A stretch of 64,000 nt of DNA from JABWBD01 sp040768665 (GTDB lineage Bacteria; Planctomycetota; Planctomycetia; Pirellulales; Thermoguttaceae). Below the pieces are notes generated by a model, which saw nothing but the letters and a program-made list of their open reading frames with translations, was not told the DNA's origin and did not search any database. Location: positions 1 to 64,000 of the forward strand of contig JAXGMN010000025.1 of assembly GCA_040768665.1 (NCBI GenBank), given 5' to 3'. A program made the translations under genes and the position numbers. Below are positions 24,274-32,736 of this stretch, piece after piece (within the stretch, counting starts at the first letter, position 1; every line of letters begins with the position of its first letter).

Positions 24274-27246
24274 GATTTCCTCCGCAACTCGCGCTTGGCG
24301 TCCCACGGATCCTTGATCTCCACAAACGCCCACCGCCCCCACTGCCCCGCGTTGTTCACCGCCGGCACCCAGAGCTTCTCGGCCGCCGACACCCTGGCCT
24401 CCTTGAGCCGGTTCGGCTTGCCGCTCACCTCCACCAGCACCTGCAGCGGATCGTCGCGGCCGTCGTTCAGGTGGACGATGAAATCCGCCACGTAGTTCTT
24501 CCGCTCGCCGCCGACCGTGTAAGGGATCGTGAAGCCCAGGTGGTCGTTCTTCACGTAACGGATCACCTCGGGCATCTCTTCCAGCGTCTGGGCCATCTTC
24601 TGCTCCCACGAGTCGGTGTCGGCCACGACATGCGAAACGTGGCACTTCCGCTCGTCGGTGCGGTACGTCGGCCGCACCGTGTCGAAACGGACCCAGCGGG
24701 TCGATCCGACCGGGTCATACGGCTTGGCGATCGGCAAGAGCCGCTTCTCGCCCGGCTCCGCGCTGACGATCGCCTGGTAGACGCGGTCGGTGGCATCCTG
24801 CAAGTGCTCCACCAGGATCAATAGCTGCGGAAAGGCGTTGTCCTTCAGTTCCAGACATTCTTCCCGCCACTCGCGGGCGATCTGCAGCAGGTCCGGGAAC
24901 AGCCACGGCTTCACGTTGCCGTCGTCGTCCCGGAAATACCGCTCCAGCACCGCGCGGGCGAGCCGGAAATCGATCTCCTGACAACGGACCTCCTTCAGAT
25001 CGTCCAGCGTATGGACACTCGTCTCGCCCACGATCGGGTCAACCTGCACCTTCGTCGGCACATTCTCCGTCGAAAGCTTCAGCCGGCTGCGGCGGTCGAA
25101 TCGCGCGCTGAGCCGCTCGGCCGGCAGCTCGTAGCGGTAGCCGTCGATCCGCGGGAACGTGATCAGGCACTCCTTCTCCCGCTCCGCCAGCGCCCGCACG
25201 TGCGTCGGCATCGGCCCCGGCTTCGGATCAACCGGCGCCCCCGACGTCGGAATGAACGAGAACGGCACCCCGTAAACCTCGGCGTATTCCACCGGAAAGG
25301 CTTCGATCTCCGCGGCGCCGTTCGGAGTGTCGACCGTGCGGGCGTCGGCCGAGTAACTCATCCGCCGCAGCGCTCGCCCCACCACCTGCTCGCAGAGAAG
25401 CTGCGTGCCAAACGCCCGGATGCCCAGGATGTGCGTCACCGTGTTGGCGTCCCAGCCCTCGGTGAGCATCGAAACCGAAACGACGCAGCGGACGTGCTCA
25501 CCCAGCTTCCCCGGCTTGCCGACCGTGTTCATCACCTCGCGCAAGAGGTCTTCGTCAGTCAGGTTCTCCACGTCGCGGCCCGGGAAGCGGATCCGATACT
25601 CGGCCTTGAACTCGTCGATCTCCCTGGCGGCGATCTTCTTAAACTCCGGCGACATCGCCTCGCCCGACTCGAGTTGCGTCGAGTCGACGAGGATCGTCAT
25701 CGGCCGGTCGAGGAACCGGCCTCCTTCGACGTTGCTCAGCAGGGGCAGCCGACCCGGCACGGCCACCGTCGAGCCGTCGCCCAGCGGTTTTTCCCAGCCA
25801 GCGATGTAGTCAAACACCATCTTCGAGACGTTCGTATTGTTGCACACCACGATGAACACCGGCGGCGTCAGCCCGCCCAGCCTCGCATCGTCGTTTTTCT
25901 CCCAGCGCCGATAGTACTTCTCGTAATTCGAATAGAGGCTATGGATCGCCGCCTCCAGCGGCGCGGGCACGCGGGGCTCTTCCGCGGCATCGCCCACCTT
26001 GCGACCCTTCTTGGGCAAATCGTCGCGGATCCTCAACCAGAGGTCGCGGTAAGTCGGAACATCACCTTGCATCGAGTCGTCGGAGACCGGCACCCGCGGC
26101 ACCTTCACGATCCCGCACTCGATCGCGTCGATCAGCGAAAAATCCGACACGACCCATGGGAAAAGCGTCCCCTCGGAGTAGCCCGAGCCTCGCAAGAAGG
26201 ACGGTGTGGCCGACAGGTCGTAAACCGCCTTCACGCCGATCTTCCGCTTCACCGCCTCCAGACCGCTGATCCAGACGCGGGCTTCTTCGTTTCTCCGTTC
26301 CGCATCCTGGCGGTCGTCGCGGCTGAGGTCTTCCGGTTCCCCGCCGATCCGCCGGCGGTAGCAGTGGTGGGCGTCGTCGTTGAGCACCAAAATGTTCCGC
26401 TTGTTGCCCAGCCCCCCCAACACGCGGCGGACCATCTCGCCTTCCGACTCGGTCAGCGCGCTCTCATCGCTCCCGGCGGTGAGGATCTGCTTGGTGAGCT
26501 TGCCCGCTTGGATCTTCTCCCGTCGCTTGAAGGCGTGGAAGTTCGTTATCAGCACCCGCGCTTTGAGCAGATCGTCGCGCAGGTCCGCCGGCACGAGGTC
26601 CAGGGCCTCATAGTAGTTTTGCGGATCGTTGGGCAACAGCACCCGCAACCGATCGCGAATGGTGATTCCGGGCGTGACCACCAAGAACGTGTCGGAAAAC
26701 CGGTTGTCTTGCGCGTTGGCCAGCTTGTTGAGCGTGTGCCAGGCGATGATCATCGCCATCACCACCGTCTTGCCCGAGCCGGTCGCCATCTTGCAAGCGA
26801 GCCGCAGCAATTCGCCGCAGGTCGTTCATAATCACCTGGTCGCCATACTTATGCGCCGCCTCGACGATATAGATCAGCGTCTCCAGCGCCTCGATCTGAC
26901 AGAAGAAAAGCCGCCGGAACCGGTCCGGGCTCTTCCAGTGTTCCAGCAGCCGCCGGGTGCACGAGGTGATTTCTGCGTAATTCCCCTCGCGCCAGGCGGC
27001 GACCCGCTGGCGGATGAAGTTCACCGTCTTGTTCTCTTCGATCCGGTCCGCCGTCCAGTCGTCGAACGTGAGCTGCTTGTCCTTGCTCTTCTTCTTGGGC
27101 CGCGCAATCGGCACGAAATACTCGCTCCGCCGCCGGCTCTCCACGATCCGGTCGGTGATCCCCTCCTCGTCGAAGAAGAAGTGCCGCGAGGACTCCGCGA
27201 ACGGAGAGTTGATGATCGGATTGGCGATCACGACGTTCTGGGCCAT
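24270..27246 (-). pseudogene. Type III-like restriction endonuclease/helicase (res), frameshifted
   Basis: ATG 27246 (AQNVVIANPIINSPFAESSRHF) starts the N-terminal domain, about 140 residues to ...GDQVIMNDLRR. At about 26830 the frame shifts by one base and continues as ELLRLACKMATGSGKTVVMAM, with the Walker A motif. The second frame then runs 840 residues without a stop: LVLNDDAHHC (DEAD-like box), TEGWDANTVTHILGIRAFGTQLLCEQVVGRALRR (motifs V-VI), and a C-terminal nuclease core (YVADFIVHL ... VLVEVSGKPN). Only one lesion is visible in 990 codons, so a sequencing error or recent mutation is possible. With mod truncated, cutting activity without methylation would be toxic, so loss of res is expected. 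Confidence 0.83.
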
Positions 27247-27976
27247 CCCTCGGCCTCCTCGCCTGTACGGCACTGCTGACATGCGATTAGAACCGCACCC
27301 ATCCTACTGGATTTCCGGCGCGATGGCAGGGGGCCGCATAGTCTCCGCTAGCGGCAAGCTTTCCTCGACTTTTTTGCCACCCAGCTTTCGGCCGATGCGA
27401 ACTTGCGAGCACGCCTGCCCGCGCAAACCCTGCCCAACCAATCCCTTCCAACCGCGACTCTCGCCCAACTCAAATCCCAAAAAGCCCAACCTGGCAAAGA
27501 ACTCCCCTGCCTCGCCTTTCTTTCCCGTGGCTGAAAAATCTGCTTGACAATCGGCGCCGCATCGATCATACTCATACCGGAAACTGGACGCATGTCCATC
27601 CGCGAAGCCGCCGGCCCGATCTCGCTCGCGCCTCCTCGGCTTTGGAGTTCATTGACAATTTGGTTCTCATTCATCCCAGCCGCTGCTCGCTTCTCTCCAC
27701 AGCAAGCGCGCCAGGTCCCCGCCCATGGCCTGCGGCACGAGATCCCGCCGCCACGAATCGGCGGCCCTCCCACCCGGAAGCGCGTGGTGCCCAATCCCTC
27801 TCCGATTTGAGAAATCGCGACCTTGGGCACCACACGCACTGCTCCGCGTTCACCCCGCTATAGGTGCCCTGGGTGGCAGGGGACTTCACGAAATTGGAAA
27901 AACGCGACTCTTGGCAGCCACATTTCTCCCGCTGGATCCAAGCAAGGCAAGAGCCGCACCCATACGATTCGCCGGC
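27247..27976. other. Gene-free stretch
   Basis: About 730 bp between the res start and the uvrA promoter. I find no credible gene, tRNA or clear repeat; frames on both strands are short and unlike protein. It may be the decayed remains of older genes in the island. Confidence 0.5.
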
Positions 27977-28006
27977 TTGCTCCTGTGAACGTGCGTGCCC
28001 TATAAT
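27977..28006 (+). promoter_or_regulatory. Sigma70-like promoter of the uvrA stub
   Basis: TTGCTC (27977-27982), an 18-bp spacer and a consensus TATAAT (28001-28006) lie 46 bp upstream of the uvrA start codon. It is the best-looking promoter in the window and remains although its gene is truncated. Confidence 0.5.
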
Positions 28007-28052
28007 CCATAGTTTCGCTCGATCGCAACCCACTCCACTGAGCCGCCGCTTA

Positions 28053-28226
28053 ATGGCCGTTTCCGATATCGTCCTCAAAGGGGCCCGCGAACACAACCTC
28101 CGCGACGTCAGTCTTACGCTGCCCCGCAACCGGCTGATCTGCTTTACCGGTGTTAGCGGGTCCGGCAAGAGTTCGCTCGCCTTCGATACCCTCTACGCCG
28201 AAGGCCAGCGGCCGAGCATGCTCTGA
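28053..28226 (+). pseudogene. uvrA: 5' stub of uvrA (excinuclease ABC subunit A)
   Basis: From ATG 28053 the frame encodes IVLKGAREHNLRDVSLTLPRNRLICFTGVSGSGKSSLAFDTLYAEGQR, the unmistakable N terminus of UvrA including the first Walker A (GVSGSGKSS). Homology ends where relatives continue with RYVESLS, after about 54 residues of some 940, and the frame stops four codons later. The downstream sequence belongs to a decayed minus-strand HEPN gene, so the stub marks a recombination breakpoint at about 28215. The intact uvrA, if present, must be elsewhere. Confidence 0.85.
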
Positions 28227-28560
28227 ATTCGCTGGGCCGTCACGACGCCCGTTCTCGCGTAACTCACGCTTTCCACCTGCTTCTTGCCCAAGTCGTAGTC
28301 CGCATCGAGACGATCGGCATAGGATCTGCCAGCAACAAGCCAGCCAGGGCCGCCTCGGAATGCCCGCAATTGGAGAGTCGCTGATGGACAAAGGCATGCG
28401 TGCTGGCATTTCCGGCAGCCGTGAATCCACTCGACCGAGGAAGGACTTCGCCAGATGGAAGCGCCGTAGTATGTCCGGCTGATTGCCGAACGGCAACCTG
28501 CCGCTTTCGAATACGTGGTCGCGATCTTCCCGGCAAATTGATGTAGTCGGCTGCCTTCAT
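28193..28560 (-). pseudogene. HEPN-domain protein with multiple frameshifts
   Basis: Piecing the three frames together from ATG 28560 gives MKAADYIN, then FAGKIATTYSKAAGCRSAISRTYYGA, then FHLAKSFLGRVDSRLPE, then NASTHAFVHQRLSNCGHSEAALAGLLLAD, then SYADRLDADYDLGKKQVESVSYAR. This matches the HEPN fold: RSAISRxYYGAFHLA near the start and the C-terminal LYADRLDADYDLG signature. At least four single-base shifts separate the pieces. HEPN proteins are RNases or RNase partners in toxin-antitoxin and defence systems. Its start codon overlaps the stop of the upstream partner gene (ATGA). Confidence 0.72.
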
Positions 28561-28912
28561 TCCTGATGATCCAGCGTAAGGCACAACGTTGAGCAATACG
28601 GGGACAGCCGCGACACTGCCTATGCCATTCCACGCGCCGTTCCACCACTTTCTCGGGGGGCTGCTCGCCTGTGCCTCAATCACGGTGAAATGCTCCTCCG
28701 GGTACTCAGGATCGTTCATCACGCGGGCCGACACCTCGCCGGGAAAGAGCTCCTGGGTGACGCGAAACACATCCACCATCAACTTCGGCAGGTCGATGGG
28801 CGAAGGCGCCGACTGCTTGGGGGCCACTCGTTCCTCGAGTGCCTGAACTCGCTGTTCCAGCAGCTCGACCGAACGTTGGAGGGGGTGGCGACTCGGAGTT
28901 TGAGACGGACAT
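28557..28912 (-). pseudogene. Coiled-coil partner gene of the HEPN gene, frameshifted, unknown family
   Basis: From ATG 28912: MSVSNSESPPPPT, then (after a one-base shift in a C-rich run) a short coiled coil RSVELLEQRVQALEERV, IDLPKLMVDVFRVTQELFPGEVSARVMNDPEYPEEHFTVIEAQAS, a second shift in a run of C, PEKVVERRVEWHRQ, a third shift, and SRLSPYCSTLCLTLDHQE ending in TGA that overlaps the HEPN start. The reconstructed protein is about 115 aa. Small proteins with the 'DPEYPE...F..I.A......V..R..WHR' pattern are, to my recollection, frequent in planctomycetes without an assigned function. The coupling suggests a two-component module, possibly toxin-antitoxin like. Confidence 0.55.
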
Positions 28913-28959
28913 TTTGTTCCACCTCAATACGGGTGACGTGCAGATGACCTCTCCATTAT

Positions 28960-29260
28960 AGTCCAGCGCGCCCGCGTCACCGAACAGCGCCTCCGCCCGA
29001 CGCCCCGATTCAGCACGTGGTATGCATATCCTCCCTCGGCAATCCGCCACGGCAGCCACCACCGTTTCGAAAGGCAAATGGGCCAGAGGACGCCGACGGG
29101 ACCTCGTCTCGATGCTTCGGCTGTTTCGCGAGCCCTTTCGTGCGGTCAACAAACGCTTGACCTCCCAGCAACCAGCCGCTGACCGCCTCGCGAAATGGAT
29201 TCTTGGGTGGCTTCGCAATGCCCGCTTCCACAAACCGCCGGTAAGCGGATTGCGGCTTGC
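28960..29260 (-). pseudogene. Scrambled pieces of Y1 (REP-associated type) transposase genes
   Basis: One frame encodes SAYRRFVEAGIAKPPKNPFREAVSGWLLGGQAFVDRTKGL...DEVPSA, typical of the C-terminal part of the planctomycete Y1_Tnp proteins; a shifted frame continues with LAHLPFETVVAAVADCRG. Immediately after this comes GGYAYHVLNRGVGRRR (at about 29033-28990), which is the N-terminal start of the same family. C-terminal sequence thus precedes N-terminal sequence, so two decayed copies or a rearranged one are fused. None is functional. The stretch 29261-29507 shows no further recognisable part. Confidence 0.6.
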
Positions 29261-29516
29261 CGCCACCCATTTCCCCCTGCCACGCTTGCGGGCTGTTGAA
29301 AAAGAGAAATGAAGAGCGCAGAGAAGACCTCCTGGATAGCTTGGCTTCCAAGGCATTCTCCTCCGCTGCCGTTGCGGAACAGAACGAGAAAACACCACGC
29401 TGCCAGGAGATCGCGGATTTTCACCTCCCCAGGCCAGTTCCTGCCAGAGCCGTTGGCAGGCGCTTCGGCTAAAACCACGCCCAATCCGGTTCACGACTGC
29501 CCGTCGGCCTTGCACG

Positions 29517-29728
29517 TGGGTGGGTGAAAACTCAGTGGTTCGATCGGCTGATTCGACCTCCGGTTCTGTTCCACCGATTTCTTCATCCGTGCCCCGGTTT
29601 TGCCACCGTGCTACTTTGTCCTTGAGTTGTTCTGATAGCACGATGGCAAAGCCGGGGCACGGATGAAAATGAGAAAGAAAAATGGGAACCCAGCAAGCCG
29701 ATCGTATGCCCCCGTTTTCACCTACCCA
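29517..29728. mobile_element. MITE-like element, copy 1 (212 bp, 9-bp target duplication)
   Basis: Starts TGGGTGGGTGAAAAC (29517-29531) and ends with its inverted copy GTTTTCACCTACCCA (29714-29728; one mismatch). It is flanked by the 9-bp direct repeat CCTTGCACG (29508-29516 and 29729-29737). Inside is an imperfect palindrome of 31-bp arms, from TCATCCGTGCCCCGG to CCGGGGCACGGATGA, around a loop of about 22 nt. No coding capacity. The second copy at 36397 is about 90 percent identical. TIR length and a 9-bp duplication fit a non-autonomous derivative of a DDE transposon; the partner transposase is not in the window. Confidence 0.88.
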
Positions 29729-29822
29729 CCTTGCACGCGCCGGGCTTCCCTCCGGTGCACCCGATCGATCTCAAGTGGAAGCGGACTTTACTTGGAGCCT
29801 GTCCCACGGCTGCCGCGAAGAA

Positions 29823-29888
29823 GGGGGCAGGGACCACAATAAATAGCGTCTCGGCAGCAGGTAGAAGGTTTTGCGGAGCCGTTCCCTT
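29823..29888. repeat. Diverged copy of the dispersed hairpin family
   Basis: GGGGGCAGGGACC and the facing GCGGAGCCGTTCCC fit the two arms of the family, with several differences. No gene is present between the MITE copy and parA (29738-30119) apart from this and the next hairpin. Confidence 0.4.
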
Positions 29889-29957
29889 TTTTCGTCAGAC
29901 CGGATCTGACCTAGGATGATCCGATCGGCCTTCTTATAATCGGCCGCTCGCTAAGAC

Positions 29958-30050
29958 GCTATCCGGAAACGGGGACAGGCACCCTACATCTTGCATGAAG
30001 GTGAGAGCTGATACACAACATCCGGGAGTCAGTCCCCGTTTCCGGATAGC
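29958..30050. repeat. Hairpin repeat upstream of parA (nested palindrome)
   Basis: Perfect 19-bp arms GCTATCCGGAAACGGGGAC (29958-29976) and GTCCCCGTTTCCGGATAGC (30032-30050) enclose a second, family-specific stem: GGGGACAGGCACCC against GGGAGTCAGTCCCC with two A-A mismatches. It ends 70 bp before the parA start and may terminate leftward or affect rightward transcription. Confidence 0.75.
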
Positions 30051-30119
30051 CACTAAAAAGGCCGTGTGGCCGCGCATCCCGACGTGATCGAGCTTTTCAC
30101 TGCCTACGAGAGGGATCTC

Positions 30120-30917
30120 ATGCGTTCCATCGCGATCATGAACCAAAAAGGGGGGGTTGGCAAAACGACGACGGCGGTAAACGTCAGCGCCGCGCTTGCT
30201 GCAACCGGACAGCGAGTTTGTTTGATCGACATGGACCCCCAGGCACACGCCACCCTTCACTTCGGCATCGAGCCCCGGCCGCAGGTCCCGTCGGTCTACG
30301 AGGTATTGGTTTCCAATGCGAAGCTGACGGACGTTCGCCGGCAGGTGGATGAAAATCTGTGGGTGGTTGGCTCTCACTTGGACCTGGCCGCCGCGGAACT
30401 CGAGCTTTCCGGAGTCGTCGGCCGGGAGCAGATCCTCCGCGACAAACTCGCCGAGGACGACGGCCAGTTCGACTACCTCTTCATCGACTGTCCGCCGTCG
30501 CTCGGCGTGCTCACGCTCAACGCGCTGACCGCGGTCGACGAGGTCTTCATCCCGCTTCTGCCTCACTTCCTCGCTCTGCACGGGTTGAGCAAGCTTCTGG
30601 AAACCATCGATCTGGTAGCTAGGCGGCTGAATCATCGATTGAAGCTCAGCGGCGTGATTCTCTGCATGTTCGACGGCACGACGCGTCTGGCGGGCGAAGT
30701 CAGCCAGGATGTGGATGATTTCTTCCGCACCCAGCGCGACGGACCGACGCCCTGGGCCGAGGCTTGTACGTTTCAAACCCGGATCCGCCGCAACATCCGG
30801 CTGGCCGAAGCGCCCAGCTTCGGGCAGTCGATCCTTCAGTACGCCCCGACCTCGAACGGCGCAGAAGACTACCGGCAGCTCGCCGCGGAGATCCTCTCCT
30901 GCGCGGTGCCGGCATAG
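30120..30917 (+). CDS. ParA/Soj-family ATPase
   Basis: A 265-aa deviant-Walker ATPase: the signature lysine motif is in IAIMNQKGGVGKTTTAVNVSAAL at the N terminus, VCLIDMDPQAHATLHFG follows, then FDYLFIDCPPSLGVLTLNAL (Walker B region, about 118-135) and the C-terminal RRNIRLAEAPSFGQSI that is characteristic of ParA/Soj. Chosen start ATG 30120 has AGAGGGA 5 nt upstream; a GTG at 30066 would add 18 residues not seen in the family. There is no parB or parS-like sequence beside it, so a role other than chromosome partition (for example positioning of a protein complex) is possible. The preceding hairpin repeat isolates it from upstream genes. Confidence 0.9.
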   Translation: MRSIAIMNQKGGVGKTTTAVNVSAALAATGQRVCLIDMDPQAHATLHFGIEPRPQVPSVYEVLVSNAKLTDVRRQVDENLWVVGSHLDLAAAELELSGVVGREQILRDKLAEDDGQFDYLFIDCPPSLGVLTLNALTAVDEVFIPLLPHFLALHGLSKLLETIDLVARRLNHRLKLSGVILCMFDGTTRLAGEVSQDVDDFFRTQRDGPTPWAEACTFQTRIRRNIRLAEAPSFGQSILQYAPTSNGAEDYRQLAAEILSCAVPA

Positions 30918-31034
30918 CTTCCGGCGGAACGGTTTCGACACGAGTGGAGCGTACTGGTTCAGGAATCGGCGCTCATCCGCGAGTTTCTCCGGTGGCGCGT
31001 TCGAGGAGGATCTGCGCAGGGCTTTGTTCGAACG

Positions 31035-32495
31035 TCAATGACTGACGGTGCCGGAGCGACTCAAGAATCCGGCAAGGCCCTCCGAAGGCATGCCGCTTCC
31101 TGCTTGATAATACGGGTCTATCCCAAAACCGTCGGGGACTGGCTCATTTTGCGGAGGCTTTGGGCCAAAAGGTGCCTGTTCCCTTCTGCTCGCGCCGCAG
31201 GATCCCGGCAGGTCATATCCACATGCATGGGCCAATAGCCCCTGCGCCTCCCGAAGTTTCACTTCCGCCACGTGGCAGGCCACCAAAGCGTGGATCGCGT
31301 CGCTTTCGGCATCGAGTGCCCGCAGTTCGGCGGTGCGGATGTCAAACGGCGTTATCGCTCGGGCTGTCCGCTCCTGTCGGAGTTCCTCGACACGGCTGGC
31401 AAGACTTTCCCACTGTTGCTTCGCCAAGGCCGCCTGCCGCAAGCGGGCTTCCACTTCGCGCGCCGCCTGGCGGATCTCTTCCTCGACGGCGACGCGCCGG
31501 TCGCCAAGTATCGTCTCCAATTGGTTTCGCCGCGCCTGCAATTCGCGAGAGGCTTGCCCGCCCGTCAGCATGCGCCGGAGCAAGCGTTCGCGTGGAGAGC
31601 TGGCCGCTAAGAGCACCTGCATCTGCTGGACCGCCGCCCGAACCGCCGATAGGGTCTCCTTGTTTACGTTGTCGACCAATAGCCGCGCCAGCGCCATGTC
31701 AGCCCGCATCGCAAGCCCGGTCGCCACCGCCCGTTCTACATCCACGGGCTCGACCGACACGTTCAGATCGGCCTCGGGCGACAGCGCGACTCCCTCTTTG
31801 TGATCGAGTCGCAAGAGCCGGAATAAGTTTGCCTGCGCCTCTTGGGCGGACAGCTCCAGGTCAATTTGCCGCTCGAGCAAGTCCCTTCGCTGCCTGATCA
31901 AATCCGCGTCACCCACGGGCAGCGTCAGACCTCTCTCTTGGATATGCCGATAGTCCTGAATGGCCTGGTCGATCGTGCGAAGGCTTCGCACGATCAGGTC
32001 CCGTTGAAGTTGCGCTTCCTTCAAGCCGTAGAACAACTCGAGCGCGTCGGCCGCCGACGCGTTTCGCTCGTCGACGGCTTGAATCGCCATCGCATTGGAC
32101 AAGACGGCTCCCTCGGGAGTCACTCGACCGTACCGATCCAAGTGCGTGCAGCAAACAAGTTGGGCCTCGGTCGCCAGCAGGTTTCCGCGCACGGAGTTCG
32201 CCGCGGCCCGGCACTGGACCTGTTCACGAGAAACGACGTGGTATGCGGTTGGCTGCGGCTGACGGCGCAAGATCTGATCGACGCGTTCGAAAGCAGGAAT
32301 CGAAGCCCAGTCCGGTTGGATTATTGATTCCGTGGTCACTGCGAGCGAAGCCTCGTCCGCCACGCCGGACTCGGAAACGTGACGCGAGCACTGGGAGTAC
32401 TTTGGGGTCGTGCATCCGGACAAAACACCCAGAAGCGAAATTCCGACCGATATTGCGTGCGCGAAACGCAAAGCAGTCTCCCCAATGTGGACCAT
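31035..32495 (-). CDS. TolC-like outer-membrane efflux lipoprotein with repeat-derived C terminus
   Basis: A 486-aa protein with a lipoprotein signal (HAISVGISLLGVLSGC, lipobox LSGC) and two long alpha-helical coiled halves typical of the outer membrane efflux family (RSLRTIDQAIQDYRHIQERGLTLPVGDADLIRQRRDLLERQ; EARLRQAALAKQQWESLASRVEELRQ). It would form the outer-membrane duct of a tripartite exporter, but no periplasmic adaptor or inner-membrane pump is adjacent. Near the C terminus (31117-31193), residues REQAPFGPKPPQNEPVPDG are translated from a copy of the dispersed hairpin repeat, so the tail after it is not ancestral. ATG 32495 was chosen because it begins the signal peptide. Confidence 0.82.
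   Translation of the reverse strand: MVHIGETALRFAHAISVGISLLGVLSGCTTPKYSQCSRHVSESGVADEASLAVTTESIIQPDWASIPAFERVDQILRRQPQPTAYHVVSREQVQCRAAANSVRGNLLATEAQLVCCTHLDRYGRVTPEGAVLSNAMAIQAVDERNASAADALELFYGLKEAQLQRDLIVRSLRTIDQAIQDYRHIQERGLTLPVGDADLIRQRRDLLERQIDLELSAQEAQANLFRLLRLDHKEGVALSPEADLNVSVEPVDVERAVATGLAMRADMALARLLVDNVNKETLSAVRAAVQQMQVLLAASSPRERLLRRMLTGGQASRELQARRNQLETILGDRRVAVEEEIRQAAREVEARLRQAALAKQQWESLASRVEELRQERTARAITPFDIRTAELRALDAESDAIHALVACHVAEVKLREAQGLLAHACGYDLPGSCGASRREQAPFGPKPPQNEPVPDGFGIDPYYQAGSGMPSEGLAGFLSRSGTVSH
31117..31193. repeat. Hairpin repeat copy inside the tolC-like coding sequence
   Basis: Read on the minus strand: GGGAACAGGCACC...AAAATGAGCCAGTCCCC followed by GACGGTTTTGGGATAGA. 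This is the same element as at 49899-49998 (identical GAGCCAGTCCCCGACGG and TTTTGGGATAG), including two A-A mismatches in the stem, but with one outer arm missing. It is read through as protein. Confidence 0.75.
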
Positions 32496-32512
32496 GGCTC
32501 TTGCCCTGGCCT

Positions 32513-32611
32513 GATGAAAAAGGGATGAAGAACGGGACAGGCACCGCGAGTAAACAGTAGGGGGGCGGGCGTGAAGATACAAACTCTTGCGGAGCCAGTC
32601 CTTTTTCCATC
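32513..32611. repeat. Hairpin repeat copy upstream of the tolC-like gene
   Basis: GGGACAGGCACCGC (32534-32547) pairs with GCGGAGCCAGTCC (32589-32601), again with two A-A mismatches, and an outer stem GATGAAAAAGG/CTTTTTCCATC extends it. It lies between the radical SAM operon and the tolC-like gene; no gene is present in 32496-32736. Confidence 0.7.
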
Positions 32612-32736
32612 ACTTCGACTCTTGCCCTGTCATCGACGACGCATTCTGCAAACTATAGCGAATCTGCGGGATTGACGGGGGCAAGCGAGACGCGTAACCG
32701 CCATGCGGGGTAACTCGACCACCAAGTTGAGGTTGC

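Noticed and set aside
28706..29641. A 311-codon minus-strand ORF as a real gene
   Set aside because: It is a chain of several unrelated fragments (MITE, Y1 transposase pieces, HEPN partner) that happen to share an open frame.
30120..30917. Plasmid or chromosome partition locus
   Set aside because: No parB, no parS-like 16-bp palindromes, no replication initiator or origin features next to it.
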